Part shown: positions 10,190 to 24,417 of the stretch, piece by piece
Layout of the letters: every line of letters begins with the position of its first letter
How positions within the stretch are numbered: position 1 is the first letter of the stretch
Origin: Muscardinus avellanarius
Taxonomy: Eukaryota > Chordata > Mammalia > Rodentia > Gliridae
Direction of reading: 5' to 3'
Assembly: GCA_963383645.1 (NCBI GenBank)
Contig: OY726565.1
Coordinates: forward strand, 34,018,529-34,082,528
DNA: 64,000 nucleotides
Translations under genes and position numbers: made by a program
The notes under the pieces: generated by a model
What the model was told of the DNA's origin: nothing
Seen by the model: the letters and a program-made list of their open reading frames with translations, nothing else
The model's database searches: none

Positions 10190-11119
10190 GGGTTTTTTAT
10201 TGGTACATTGTAGTCATACCTCTTATTAGGATATAAGATGGTAGAGGCATACATGCACACATCACTCATTTAGCCCTTCCCCAATTCCCATCCCATTCCC
10301 TCTCCTCTTCCTCCTTCTCATGTTTGGCTTAGCGATTGACTTTGATATGTTTGTGAATGTACATCATGTACATTAGGGAATTTCCCTCTTTCCCTCTCTC
10401 ATCCCTTTCAGTTAGGTCACCTTACTTGGTCATCTATAGTTTCTTCTTGTTTGTCTAGAGTTCTTCCTATGACCCTTCTTCTCCCTAGCTTCTGCAAATT
10501 AGGCAGAGCATCCAAATTTTTACTTTTTGTGACTGACTAATCTCATTTAACATAATGTTCTCCAATTCCATTCATTTCCCTGCAAATAACATAATTTATT
10601 TCTTTATGGCTGGATAAAATTCCATTGTGTACGTATTTCATAATTTTGTAATCCATTCATCTGTTGGTGGACATCTTGGCTGGTTCCATAGTTTGGCGAT
10701 TGTGAATTTTGCAGCTATGAACATAGATATCCATGCATTAGTTTGGTAGTTTGGTTTCCATTCTTTTGGGTAGATGCCCAGACATGATATTGCTGGATCA
10801 TATGGTAGGTTTGTTCCCATTCTTCTGAGGATCCTCCATACTGTTTTCCAAAGTGGTTGCACTAAGTTGCATCCCAACAACAATGTATTAGAGTTCCCAC
10901 TTCTCCATGTCCTGGCCACCATTTGTTATTGTTTGTGTTTTGAATGATTGCCATTCTAATTGTAGTTAGGTGAAATCTCAAGGTAGTTTTGATTTGTACC
11001 TCTGATTGCTACGGATGTTGAACATTTTTTCATACATTTATTGGCTACTTGAATTTCTTCTTGCATGAAGTCTCTATTTAGTTCACTTGCCCATTTATTG
11101 ATTGGGTTTGTTTTCTTAG
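10190..11119 (-). mobile_element. L1 LINE, 5'-truncated
   Basis: Antisense L1 3' UTR (C-rich at about 10270-10320) and the ORF2 C-terminus. The peptide [29 protein letters not shown] is readable on the minus strand (split by stops elsewhere), close to the copy at 1209-1439. Confidence 0.8.
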
Positions 11120-11237
11120 CGGTATTTAAATAATGAATTATGTTGAATTTCATCAAATGATTTTTTACTTTATTGAAATGTTTAAATGTTTTTTTCCATT
11201 TAATTAACACAGCAAATTATATTTCAGTTATTTTCTC

Positions 11238-11283
11238 CTGGCACTAGGGATTGAACCCAAAAATGCTTTACCACTGAACTACC
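11238..11283 (-). mobile_element. ID-like SINE fragment
   Basis: The antisense right-monomer sequence (ggcactagggattgaaccc to actgaactacc) lacks a left unit. Confidence 0.6.
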
Positions 11284-11511
11284 ATTTTTTTTTTTTTTTA
11301 GTGTAATTAGTCCAGCCTTTTGCTTTCTTGAGATTGATGCTACTTTGTAAGATAAAATATTTATACATTGCTTAATTCTTTTTGCTAACATGTATTTGGG
11401 ATTATCACAACAATATCATGTATAAAAGTGGTCTATGGCTGTATTTTTTAAGCTATCCTTATCCAGTTTGGAGACACCAAGATTATAATTTTCATTAAGA
11501 ATGATTTTAAA

Positions 11512-11719
11512 GCCAGGTGTGGTAGTGCATGCTTGTAATCCCAGTACTTGGGAAGTTAAGACAGGAGAATTTTAGGTTCGCAGACAACCTCAGCTACTTA
11601 GTGAGACCCTCTGCAACTTAGACCTTGTTTCAAAATAAAAAATGAAAAATAGGTCTGGGGGTAGACTTTGGAGGTAGAATGCCCCTGGGTTCCATCCCCA
11701 GTACTGCAGGAAAAAAGGG
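11512..11719 (+). mobile_element. B1-ID dimer SINE, older type
   Basis: Sense; agccaggtgtggtagtgcat to catccccagtactgcagg plus a short A tail. Confidence 0.85.
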
Positions 11720-11732
11720 AATGATTTATAGG

Positions 11733-11733
<1 letters not shown>

Positions 11734-11772
<39 letters not shown>
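11734..11772. repeat. (GT)n microsatellite
   Basis: About 19 GT units shortly after the SINE tail. Confidence 0.9.
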
Positions 11773-11776
<4 letters not shown>

Positions 11777-13724
11777 GATTATAAATGACAGATATATATC
11801 AATTTCTTAAAATTTGTTGAATTTTACCTCTAAAACCTTGTGGATTTAATACTTATTTTGAAGTTTATTTTTGCCTTTTTGTTTTTTCATACTTAACTAT
11901 TTTATTGAGTAGTTATAGACTTATCTTTCATTTTCAGGTACTTGAAATAATTTATATTTGTTCATTTCATTTATGATTTTGTTTCAGAGTTTGGAAAATG
12001 CTACTCCAAGCCCTTCTGGTTTTATTACTTGCTTTGGGAAGTCTAGGGTGATTCTAATTGGTCTTTTGTTTTTGTTGCCTTTAAGATTCTCTTCTTGGAT
12101 TTTACATTGGTCAGTTTGACTGTTATGTGGCATGGTGGACCTTTTCTTTGTTTTTGTCTGAAGGGGGTTCTATAAGTTTCCTATACCTGTGTATTAACCT
12201 CTTGTTCTATATTTGGAAATTTTTTGATATTACTTCTTTGAAAAGATTGTTGATCCATTTGGTTTCACCATCTATTCCCTCTTCTATGTCAGTTATTCTT
12301 AGGTTAGTGCTTTTAAAATGGGCCCATATTTCTTCAATGTTCAATTCATGCTGTTGAATTGTTTTTTCAAGGTTATATAGTATGTGTTTGTTTCCGGAGT
12401 GATCGTCTTCTAGGAGTGAGATTCTATTTTCCATATGGTCTAATCAATTGTTTATAGTTTGAATTGATGCCTTCACTTTGATGATTGCATCCTTTATTTC
12501 TTTTAGACTCTCTCTCAATTCTTTTTCAGAAGTCCTGTATTATTTCTACAGTTACATTCCTGATTTGACCTTTTGGAGATCTCTGCAATTCTCTGTTGTC
12601 AGGTTCTGTTGCTGCAGTGTTGTTGGAGCTCATTGCTTCCTTGTTATTTCTCCTCATGATTTCAGAAGTTTGTATCTGTTGCTCTTGATAGATTTCTCTC
12701 AGTCTCTAGATGTCAGCTGGTATATCCAAGGGCAAGTTGTATTGTATTCAACAGTAAAGGTTGGGTGAAGAGAGAAGCAAAGTAGTAAATGCAAGAATAG
12801 GGTAAAGCCTCAGATAGGATCAAATAGAATGAGAGTATGAGTTTGGTAAGGTAGTATATATATTAGAGATTAGAGATAATGAATATGTAGTAGTATTCTA
12901 GTAACCTATGTAGAATTTCTGGTATGGTGATATGAAGTGGATTTAATACAAGACAAGGAAGAGAGAAAAGAAGAAAAAGAAAAGGGATAGAGAGAAGAGA
13001 GTAGGTATATACAAGGGAAGAAGCTTGAGAGAGGGTTTTGGAAGAGGGTAAACAAATAGGCATATGCGCTCATACATACACACAAAAGAACAACAAAACA
13101 AAACACCACAACAAATTAATGCAACTCTACAAATAAATGAACAGACTGGGCCTCTGCAGTCTCTCTCTGTGCAGACACTGAGTGCCACCAGCACCTTTCT
13201 TGCTGCAAACCGGTTGTCTGTGTCTTTCGAATAGTCTATGCAGATGGTCGGTTTGTATTTGTGATTAGTATTTTAATACAGTTTTTATTAACACATATTA
13301 ATAGGGTTCACTGTGATATTTGCATATACATATAAAGCATGAATTGATCGTTCTATCTACCTTTCTTTTACCCTACCTCCTGTTCTTAGTAATATCTGTT
13401 TTTAATTCTCACCTGTGAGAGAGCACATGTAATATCTGTCTTCTGTGTCTGGCTTATTTTGCTTATGTGATGTCCTCCAGTTCCATCCGTTTTACTGAAA
13501 ATGACAGTATTTCATTCTTTGTGGTTGAATGATATACTACATTTTGAATATATACCATATTTTCCTTATCCATTTATCTATTAATGGGCACGCACTTATA
13601 ATAATTCTGTATCTTATCTATCATCAGTAGTGCCACAATAAACATGTGTATTTCTTTTGTATGCTGATTTAACATTTCTTTCTTTCTTCTTCTTTTTTTT
13701 TTTTGCTGTGAAGACGTTTATTTA

Positions 13725-14069
<345 letters not shown>

Positions 14070-14225
14070 TCAATGGCTGCTGGGGCGGAAGCTGATTTAG
14101 CATTTCTTCTGTGACTAAATATAGCACGTTCTGTATATTTATTAGTGTTTCTCTGAGAAGTGCCTATTCAGATAATTTTCCCATTTTAATTAGATTACTT
14201 TATTCTTTTAAGCAATTTTTTTGAG

Positions 14226-14331
14226 ATGTTTATTGTCTAGGTTGGTATTGAAGTCATGTGGGTTCCAGTAACCCTCCTTCCTCAGCTTTCCGAGTAGCTG
14301 GAATTATAGGCATAAGCCATCATACCTGTCC
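14226..14331 (-). mobile_element. Monomeric B1-like SINE, old
   Basis: Antisense 7SL-type sequence without an ID unit: gagatgtttattgtctagg (left part), then 'cctcagctttccgagtagctgg' and ggcataagccatcatacctg. Its high divergence suggests it predates the dimer family. Confidence 0.6.
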
Positions 14332-15200
14332 CTCCTCTCCTTTTTGTATGTGTCTATTTCTTTCTCTTACATAAAGGCTCTAAGATTTCTAGTACTGTAT
14401 TCTTGATAAGAGCCATGAGAGTGGACAACTTGTCTTGTCCCTGACCTCAGATGAAATGCTTTCTGCTCTTCCCCATTCAGTATGGGTTTGTCTGCTATGT
14501 GCTTATTATATTGAGATAGGATCATTCTATACCTAATTTGTTCAGGGTTTTATTCATGAAGGGATGTTGAACTTTATAAAATATGTTTTCTGCATTTCTT
14601 GAGATGATTATATGATTTTTATCCTTCATTCTATTTATGTGATGTAATATGTTTATTGATTTGTGTATTAAACCACCCTTGAATCCTTGGAAGGACACCA
14701 GTTTGATCATGGCATATGGTCTTTTGGATGTGTTATAGAACTAAATTTTCTAGCATTTTGTTTAAGAATCAACTGTTTCATTGTTCCTTTGTATTTTTTG
14801 CATCTAGTTTGTCTCCCTGTATCATTTTTTCTTCTAATATATATATGAGTATAGTTTTCTCTTGCTTTTCTAAGATCCTGAGTTGCATTGTTGGTTATTT
14901 TAAATCTTTTTTTCAATGTAGGCATTATTGCTATAAACTTCATTCCATTTTAGTATTGCTTTTGCTGTATCCCATAGGTTTGGGGTGCTGTGTTTTCATT
15001 CTGATTTGTTTGAATGATTTTTAAACTTCCCTTTCACTTTCTCAATGACCCCCTTGTCACTCAAAGTGTGTTGTTTAGTTGCCATGTATTTGTATAATTT
15101 GTAATGTTTCTCTTGTTAACTTGTAGTTTCATTCTATTGTGATCAGAAAATATACAGGATATCATTTCTATTTTTTGTTTGTTTGTTTAAGACTTGTGGT

Positions 15201-15401
15201 CTGCTGGGCATGGTGGCGCACACTTGTAATCCCCGCACTTGGAACACCGAGACAGGAGGATCACGCTAGTTGGAAACTTAGCTAGGCTGGCTTAAGAGAC
15301 CCTGTTTCCAAATAAAAAGTATAAAATAGGTCTGGGAGTGTAGCCTGGAGGTAAAAGGGTTTCCTAGAACCCCAGTACCACAAAAAATAAAAAATAAAAA
15401 A
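15201..15401 (+). mobile_element. B1-ID dimer SINE, young subfamily
   Basis: Sense; tgctgggcatggtggcgcac to accccagtaccac plus an A-rich tail. It is flanked by 'agacttgtggtct' at about 15190-15202 and 15400-15412, the TSD in the host L1. Confidence 0.9.
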
Positions 15402-15656
15402 GACTTGTGGTCTAATAGGGTTTATGCTAGAGATAGTTCCATTCGCTGATGAAAGGAATATGTATTCCACAACTGTTGGATAGAATGTTATAAAATGTGA
15501 AGTCCATTGATTTTTTTATGTAGTTTAACTTTTTTGTGTCTTTGGTTTTTTTGTCTGTATGGGATATTGATTAGTGAGAATGAGGTATTAAAATTTCCCT
15601 CTTTTACTGTATCGGAGCCTGTTTCTTCCTTTGTTGTAGTAATGTTTGATTAAAAT

Positions 15657-15841
15657 TTAGGAGGCTGAGACAGGAGGATCCGGGTTTGTGGACTGCCTCA
15701 GCTACTTAGGGAGGCCCTTTGCAACTCAGTGAGATCCTGTTTCAAAATAAGGAATACAAAATAGGGCTGTGGGTGTAGCTTGAAGAGAGAATGCCCCTGG
15801 GTTCCATCCCCAGTACTGCAAAAAAAAAAAAAAAAAAAAAA
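15657..15841 (+). mobile_element. B1-ID dimer SINE, 5'-truncated
   Basis: Sense; begins inside the left unit at ggaggctgagacaggaggat and ends with a 20-plus A tail at 15821-15841. Confidence 0.85.
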
Positions 15842-16299
15842 ATTGCGTGTTTCATTGTTGGGTATATATAGATTTATAATCATTATATCTTGATGAATTG
15901 ATCCTCACATAGGCTTTATATTCCCTTAGTTTTTGCTTATCTTGGAAGATCTTAATTTCTTCTTTGATTCTGAAGGATAGCTTTCTTGGTATAGTAGTCT
16001 TAGTTGGCAGTTATTTTCATTCAACACTTGAAACAACAGTGTATGCCCTCTTGCCCTTAAATATACTGCTTATTTTGAACTTCTACATGGCATTCTTTAA
16101 GCCTCCTGTATATGGATGTCCATGTGTTTCCCAAGATGAAGAAAGTTTTGTTATTTTTGTACTGAATAGATTTTCTATTGCTATGTTTCTGTTTCTTTCC
16201 CTTTGGTTATTCTGATGATGCAGATGTTTAATCATTTAATAATATCCAAAAATCTTGTATGTTTTCTTTCAAGAAACCTGTTTTCAAGCTCTGTTGTTG

Positions 16300-16380
16300 T
16301 AGTCTTCGTTCTCTTCATCGTTGTCATCGTTGCTGTTGTCATTGTTGTTCTCTTCCTCCTCTTCTTCCTTCTTCCTCTTC
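16300..16380. repeat. Degenerate trinucleotide tract
   Basis: GTT/GTC/CTT-rich, including ttgttctcttcctcctcttc. It abuts the 3' end of the antisense SINE at 16381 and is probably its evolved tail. Confidence 0.6.
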
Positions 16381-16575
16381 AACTTCTGATTGAACCCAGG
16401 GGCATTCTACCACTAAGCTATACCCTCAGCCCTATTTTATTCTTTATTTTGAAATATAGTCTCATTAAGTTGTGGAGAGCCTTGCTAAGGTGCCGAGGCT
16501 GACTTTGAACCTGTGATCCTTCTGTCTCAGTCTTCCAAGTACTGATATTATAAGCCTGTGCCACCACACCCAGTT
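16381..16575 (-). mobile_element. B1-ID dimer SINE, older type
   Basis: Antisense; ttctgattgaacccagggg to ccaccacacccagttg. Confidence 0.85.
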
Positions 16576-16635
16576 GTATTCTTTCTTCTGCTTGATCCAG
16601 TCTATTGTCACAGCTTTCATCTGAACTTTTTTTTT

Positions 16636-16819
16636 GGTGGTGGTACTGGGGTTCCTGGAAGCCCTTCTACCTCCGGACTACACTCCCAGACCTATTTTAT
16701 ACTTTTTATTTGGAAACAGGGTCTCTTAAGCCAGCGAGTCTGACTTCGAACCTGCGCGATCCTCCTATCTCTGCCACCCAAGCGCGGGATTACAAGCATG
16801 CGCCACCACTCCTGGCTTA
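16636..16819 (-). mobile_element. B1-ID dimer SINE, young subfamily
   Basis: Antisense; tggtggtactggggttcctg to ccaccactcctggctt. The TSD atctgaacttttt occurs at both ends (about 16619 and 16820). Confidence 0.9.
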
Positions 16820-16846
16820 TCTGAACTTTTTATGTGACTATTTTAG

Positions 16847-16905
16847 TTCTTCATTTTTCAAGATTTCAATAAGAATTTCTTATTGAAATCTTGAAAAATG
16901 AAGAA
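16847..16905. repeat. Perfect 29-bp inverted repeat with 1-nt spacer
   Basis: Arm 16847-16875 (begins ttcttcatttttcaagattt) is the exact reverse complement of 16877-16905, with a single T between them. No mismatch was found by direct reading. It lies in antisense L1 sequence just right of a young SINE. Confidence 0.95.
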
Positions 16906-19290
16906 TCTTTTATCTCTTTGCAGAATTCTTCATTCCATTTTCTTCCTAATTTCATTTAATTGTCTACATTCTTTTGGATCCAGTTAAGCTTTTTAGAAAT
17001 CTTAGGAATTCTCTATCAGGCATTTCATTCACTTCAGTATTTTTGGAATGTTATTAAACAGTTGTGATCTCTAGGGTGTCATATTCTGCTTTTTTTTTTT
17101 TAATCTCTCATGTACCTATGTTGAGATTTGTGTATCTGGTGAAATGGATTCCTCTACCACTTTTATGGAATGGCCTTTTTAGTATGTGGCTTTCTCCTAA
17201 AAATGTATCTTGGGGTATCAGTTTGTTATGCAATTTCAAGTTTATTTCCATCTGAATACTGTAGTATCTCCCTGTAGCTTCATTGGCTGGGATTATTGAG
17301 TTTGGGTACAGCATAAAGCATATCAGACTCAGACAGACTCACTGTATCTGTGGATCATACAAGATTGGGGGTACTTTAGCAGTTCAAGTGGGTGTGGTAT
17401 AGAGCTAAGTGTGTGGGGTGCATGCACCCTGTGTAGTTACTCCTGTAGTAAGAGTGGTGGCCCTCTTAAGGGTAAGTAAGAGTGGTGGTGGGGGTTTCCT
17501 CAGGTACTGGTGATGCTGGCTCTGTGACATACTGGCTCTGTGACATCAGTGTGTCTCAATTTGGCTGCTTCTGTAGAGCTGAGAGCCAGAAGCACTTGTC
17601 CTCTGACTAGACAGTGATGGAGCCCACATCACATACTTCACAACGAGAGGCAGGCTCAGGAATCATAGTTGCCCTTCTGTGACACTCCCATCCAGTCTTG
17701 TCAGTAGCTTATGATTAGACAGTATGGGGATGACCTGAATAGATTTTCTATTGCCACTTCTCTATTTCTTTTTCTTTTTCTTTTTCTTTTTTCTTTTTTG
17801 TTATTCTGATGATGCTAAAGAAACTGTAGGGAAACTGTATAAGGTGCAACGGAAGCCAAAGTTGTGTTACTCCTCTTGATTTCTACTGTGGGCTTGTCAC
17901 CCAGGAGCAGGACCTGAGTCACCCCCTTCTCCAGCTGTGCACATCTAGGGATAGGGCAACAGTGAGGGCTTTTCTCTTCCTCCTCATTCTTCCTGCTACA
18001 GTGCCAGCCAGGGATTGAGCAGGAATGGGTCACAGCTGGAGCTGGCCAAATTTCCTGTCAACTGAGGTGCTGGCAGGGGAATGAGAGGGGGATAGGGCCA
18101 GTAGCGGCAAAATTTCTCCTTGGCTTTTGTTAACTGTGCACCTAGAGAGCAGGGCTCTATTAGAGGGGGCCTTTTTTCCCCTTCCCCATTCTTTGTTGTA
18201 GTGCCTGGCAGGTGCTGAGGGGGAGTGTTCACAGGTGGAGCTGAGTAACCCTTCTTCCAGCTGAGATGCTTGCATGAGTGAGGGACAGCAGCAGCCTTGG
18301 CCTTCCTAGGCTGGAGTCCTTTCAGACTGTCGTTCATTGGGCACCTTAGGGCTGTGGCTGTGGCTGGAGTTGCTGGAAACTGCCCCAGCACACCTCTGCA
18401 TGGGGGGGTAACAGTGGCAACTCAGAGTTATCTTTCACTCCTTAGCAACAGGCATTCATGTATGGCTCTGGGGTGGGGGCTGGTGGGGACTGCTCAGACG
18501 ATACCCTCAGCCCTGGTACCCACACAGAAGTACACCTGACTGGTCTCAGAGGACAACTCCCCATGCCCCCAGCTTTTTCAGACTGTGCCCTTCCACGTCG
18601 TACTGCATGGTCTCTACTGTGTAGCATACTGAGCAGGGCTGTGGCACAGCCATTTTACCAAGCCAAGTCAGACTAGTGAGGCAGCCACCAGTTGTACAAG
18701 TGAGGCAGGATGTTTGTGGAGTCCCATGGATGGGAATATACAAAGGTTTCTCACGCCTAAAACACTCTAAATTCAAATAGGCCCCTTCTCTTATGGCTCT
18801 TGGCTATAGCACCCTGGGATTTCCCTGGGAGATGAATTGAATTTTTTCCCCAAAGCCGAATTGCTGTGCAGATTGCAGGCCTCTATTTAAGCTTTCAGCC
18901 TACCAGGGCCAAATACCTTTCCAGTAGCTAGGGTGGCTGGCACAGGTGCTGATCAGGTTTGCTGATGGACTTCCCTTCCCCTGCTGTGGGGCTGGGGCTA
19001 CAGATGATGGGTTATTTTGTTTCTCTTGCTATGCTGCTGTCCCTGTTTCTGGATTTTACAAGGTTTCCTTTTTCTACTGTTGAATTCCAGTGTTCTCTGG
19101 TCACTCACCTCCATATGCAGCTATACACTGTTGCTCTGGTTCTTCTTCGTAGAAGAGCAGGTGAGTACTGGGTACCTCTGTTCAGGCATCTTGCCCACTC
19201 TTCCTATTTCCTTCTTAAGATATCACATCTTGAGGCACATGATGTTCACCTGTCCTTCATTAGTAATGTTAATTTTGATCACTTGGCCAA

Positions 19291-19869
19291 AGTATAGCAT
19301 TCGTTTACTGTTTATGAACAATAACTATTCTCCTTCTGTTTAAATCAATAATTCTGTGGGGGGCTTTATAAGAATATGTAAATGTCTTATTCTACATCAA
19401 AATTGAGCATCCACTGTTGATTCTTCCCTGACTCAGTCTTTGTCATGATAATTTTTCAATTCTTTTTCCATTTTAATTTTGGAAAGTTCTTAGCCTTTTC
19501 ATTTGTTTTTTCAATTACTTTTCACACACTTTATCATCATCTTAGATTCCTATTACAACATTATAAAAAAGCAGTTTGTCAAGAATATGGATGGGCAATA
19601 AACATGAAAATTAACTTAAGTAGTAATCAAAGAACTACAGTTAAAATAATTGAATCCTTTATTTTTTATAATCTGGTAAAGAATTATAATACCTAGTTAT
19701 TGTAAGAATGTAATGAAATAAAATCTACTAGACTTTGAAAAGAATAAATTGTTAAAACCTTTCCTGAGGGTATTTTAGTGATGCTTTTCAAAATTCTTAA
19801 AATGATATGAATGTTTGTCAACCCAGAAACTACCTTTACATGAGGAAGTTTTTCCAGTAACCCTTCATG
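19291..19869. other. AT-rich intronic DNA
   Basis: No gene or repeat family recognised. Confidence 0.35.
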
Positions 19870-20650
19870 TGCTGTCTTGCCAATCCCTACCAGTCAATCT
19901 CCAGCTGACCTTTTTGTCCCTATAAATTTGTTTTCACTTTCAAGAATAAATGGAGTCATATTTTTAAATCCATGTCTTTCATTCAGCAAATTTTTAGATT
20001 CAAATTCAGGATATCATGTAGCAATTGTTCATCCTTTTATATTACTGAGTAATAAATACCCTATTGTATAGATATACACATTTTGTTTATCTTCTAATTT
20101 GTTAGTGGACACTTGAGTTGTTTCCAGTTTGGGCTGTTATTAATAAAGCTAGAATGAACATACATGCACAAGTCATTGAATGGACATAGGTCTTTCGCCT
20201 AGGAGAATCATGAGAGTCAAAGTGGAATGACTGTGTTACATTGTAGATATATGTTTTACTGCTTAACTGTGTTTTAAAATACTTATGACATTTTACATTC
20301 CCACCAAAAGTATATGGATTCTGGTTGCTCCTCATCCTTTTAAATATTTTGAAAGCTTTAGTTTTTCTGGCTTTAGATATTCTTATGGGCAATATCATTT
20401 CACTGTAGGTTTGTGTTTTTATTATGGCTAATGATATGGAAGTATTCTTTTTGCTTGTCTCTCTGTATCTTCTGAGGTTAATTATCTATTCAAATATTTC
20501 CTCCATTTTTTACTGAGCTATTTGGTTTCTTATAACTGAAATTTGTGACACACGTTTTACCTTGATACAAGTTCTTTAGCACATAGATGGTTTGTATATT
20601 TTCCTCAGAATGTGGCTTATCTTTTCATTCTCTTAACAGATTCTTAACAG
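19870..20650 (-). mobile_element. Ancient L1 remnant
   Basis: Antisense ORF2 C-terminal and 3' UTR style: 'aataaataccctattgtatagatatacacatt', then gtttccagtttgggctgtta and 'cattcccaccaaaagtata'. Heavily diverged, with no open frame. Confidence 0.6.
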
Positions 20651-21305
20651 CTATCCTGAGAAAATAATAAAATCTATGTTTACAATTATATATACTATTC
20701 ACTATAGGAGAAATTGGAACACTTTAATGTCAAACAGCTGAATTTTGTTAAATAAGTTATGACAATCTACAAAATAAAATCCTATTTCATTTTAAAAGAT
20801 TGTGGTATCAGAGTCTTTTGGCTTAAGCATTAATGATATTATTGAGAAATATATAAAAGTCTTAAGTTATATTCACTAAAGTGTTAGCAGTTGTGAACAT
20901 AGGGTAATGAGATTATAAATGCTTTTTCTATTTCTCTTTTTGATTTTATAATACTTTATTACATATATTTAAAAGGATTTTTTTCCCCTGGCCACAATTT
21001 AGGAATAGTATCTTGACAGTATTTTAAAAGAAAATACTTTTAACTTAAATACTTTGATAACTTCATGTAACATGTTTAGAGATCATGGAAATAGCCATTT
21101 TCATCTACAGACGCTTTCCCATGTACTCGCTTTACCTTGAGTAGCACTGTGGAATTTTATGTCTTGGTGTTTATTTATTTTCCCAAGCAGTGATTTCTAA
21201 AACTCTTTCTCATCACAACCTTTAGCTGTCATTTGCTGCCTAGTTTGGATTCTATACATGTGTGCTTCAGTACACATGTTTAGTAATGGAATTAAAAAGT
21301 AATGT
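20651..21305. other. Intronic DNA, nothing recognised
   Basis: AT-rich unique sequence upstream of the first visible LCA5 exon. Confidence 0.4.
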
Positions 21306-21518
21306 GAGCCAGGTGTGGTGGTGCACGCTTGTAATCCCAGCATTTAAGAGACTGAGACTGGAGGATCGCAGTTCGCCGACAGCCTCAGCTACTTAGTGAG
21401 GCCCTCTGCAACTCAGTGAGACCCTATTTCCAAGTAAAGAATAAAAAATAGGGCTGGAGGTGTGGCTCGGAGGTAGAATGCCCCTGGGTTCCATCCCCAG
21501 TACCACACACACAAAAAG
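21306..21518 (+). mobile_element. B1-ID dimer SINE, older type
   Basis: Sense; gagccaggtgtggtggtgca to catccccagtaccac plus a CA-rich tail. It lies 240 bp before the LCA5 exon. Confidence 0.88.
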
Positions 21519-21754
21519 AATTAATGTCCTTAATTTATTTACAAAGCACTATGAAAAACAAGAAAAGGAATAAGCTAGGTATTCTAATAAATTGTTGGTA
21601 AATCTGTTTCCCAGTTTATGTTCACAAACACTAAACCAACCTGATTTATATGTTTCATACCACTAGAAATATCATTTTGACACTATTAAGTGCTGTTTTA
21701 CCTTTAAATTCTTCTTTTAATTTTAATACTGTTTCCTAATGTTTCTACACATAG

Positions 21755-22791
<1,037 letters not shown>

Positions 22792-22888
22792 GAAAAGGAG
22801 AGAGAACTGGATATAAAAAATATATATTCTAATCGCCTGCCAAAGTCCTCTCCAAAGAAAGAAAAAGAACTTATATCAAGAAAAAATG
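22792..22888 (+). CDS. LCA5: LCA5 internal coding exon
   Basis: The 97-nt exon (32 codons plus one base) continues the frame: [20 protein letters not shown] then [12 protein letters not shown]. The [12 protein letters not shown] segment is a strong lebercilin signature just after the coiled coil. Acceptor ttttcag, donor gtatga. The odd base joins the next exon to make an alanine codon (G|CT). Confidence 0.96.
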
Positions 22889-23560
22889 GTATGATGGCTA
22901 TCATGTGTTAAGTGAATTAATTCTAAAGTAGAAGGAAAGAACTACATTGAAATATATTTAAATTAAGTCGATTTTTTACAAGTTGTTTCTTTACAGTTAA
23001 TTTTCAGAAATTCTTTCAACTTTAGTCAGTTTTTTTTCCCCTAAGGAAAGATCATTAAAATTATGTCTTACATAATTTTTTGAAAACTCCTTATAATTTA
23101 AAAAGCTTCTATGGAAATAAACATACCCATAGTATGAAGAATGGCATAATGACCCTTTGTATGTCATTCTATTAACAGTTATACTTTTTGCCAGTTTCAT
23201 TTCACCTATTTTTATTACGTTTGCTAGACTATAGTAAAGCAAATCCAGGTATCCTTTTATTTCACTCAATACCTTGTATTGTTAATCAGTTTTACTTCTG
23301 TTTTTTAACAAAAGCATAATCCTATGAATTACAAAAAATTTAAAACATGACCTTTGTAAAAGTTTAATAGCACTACAGTCAGAATTGCCCCCAAGTCACA
23401 TAATTGTAAATTTTAGAAACAAAAGAAGTTGTGAGTGTTCATTGAGCTGAGCAAAACATGCATTATCTCATTTAGATGATGAACACATACCAGTTAAATT
23501 CCATATATCTTAGCATTGTTCTATGGGATTAGAAAAATTCTTTTATAATTTTTGTGGTAG
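22889..23560 (+). other. LCA5: LCA5 intron
   Basis: 672-bp GT-AG intron (gtatga ... tttgtggtag), phase 1. No repeat recognised. Confidence 0.85.
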
Positions 23561-23703
23561 CTGCATGCCAGAGTGATTTTACAGACCTGTGTACAAAAGG
23601 AGTACAGACCATTGAAGATTTTGAACTGGAAGAATTACCTGTAACACCACAAATAATTACATATTATGAAAACAAATGGGAAGAACCAGAGCATCTTACG
23701 TTG
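23561..23703 (+). CDS. LCA5: LCA5 internal coding exon
   Basis: The 143-nt exon encodes (A)[20 protein letters not shown] through [14 protein letters not shown]. The [16 protein letters not shown] and ENKWEEPxHLTL stretches match lebercilin. Acceptor gtggtag, donor gtgagt, ending in phase 0. No membrane segment or enzymatic motif is present, as expected for a structural ciliary protein. Confidence 0.96.
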
Positions 23704-24205
23704 GTGAGTTTCTCACTGTGATTATGCACCAAACTCTAGGTTTAAAATTGTCCCTAAAAACACGATATCAAATGTTTTAAAGTTTGAGTAGTGGAGCTAG
23801 TGCTATGTTGGTATGAGTATTCAACTAGCCTATTAAAGAGAGTTAACATCAGTGTGTTTTATTAAATTCCGTTGGGTTGATTCTTTTAGTTGGCATTGAA
23901 TTTTTCAGATGTTCCAAAAAGATTGGATTACAACTTCTGGGCTAGAGGTAAAAGAGAAGAATTTGCATTCAAATTTCTTTTTAATCTACTTAGTCTTACC
24001 AAATCCTGGATGTTTTTATGTTTAATAGAAAATTATAATAGTTTTGAAATTATTTGTTAGAATTTGACTAGTAAAAAAAATTGGGGGCCTTCTGTACAGG
24101 AGAATTTTATAAGTCCACCGAATGTCGAACAAGGATGGTATCTGACTTCCCATTATTTACGGCGGGGTTCTGTGTTGGACCCTCATTTAAAAGGATTCAA
24201 ACTAG

Positions 24206-24417
24206 TCAGCCATGGTGGCGCACGCTTGTAATCCCAGCATTTGGGAGGCTGAGATAGGAGGATTGCAGTTCTCAGCCAGCCTCAGCTACTTAGTGAGGCC
24301 CTTTGCAACTCAGTGAGACCCTGTTTCAAAATTAATAATAAAAAAATAGCGCTGGGGGTGCTCAGACGTAGAATGCCCCTGGGTTCCATCCCTAGTACCA
24401 CACACACAAAAAATAAA
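24206..24417 (+). mobile_element. B1-ID dimer SINE, older type, in LCA5 intron
   Basis: Sense; agtcagccatggtggcgcac to catccctagtaccac with a (CA)n/A tail. Confidence 0.88.

Larger units (their letters stand above)
11120..13200 (-). mobile_element. Old L1 remnant, ORF2 scrap, ORF1 and 5' region
   Basis: At 11130-11210 is antisense reverse-transcriptase-like sequence. At 12207-12434 the minus strand encodes an L1 ORF1 coiled-coil piece (MENRISLLEDD, then NIEEIWAHFKSTNLRITDIEEG). The DNA beyond, to about 13200, behaves as its 5' UTR. Internal deletions and SINEs break it. Confidence 0.55.

Noticed and set aside
16300..16380. Coding low-complexity Val/Leu repeat
   Set aside because: Trinucleotide tract at a SINE tail; the adjoining frame runs into the SINE.
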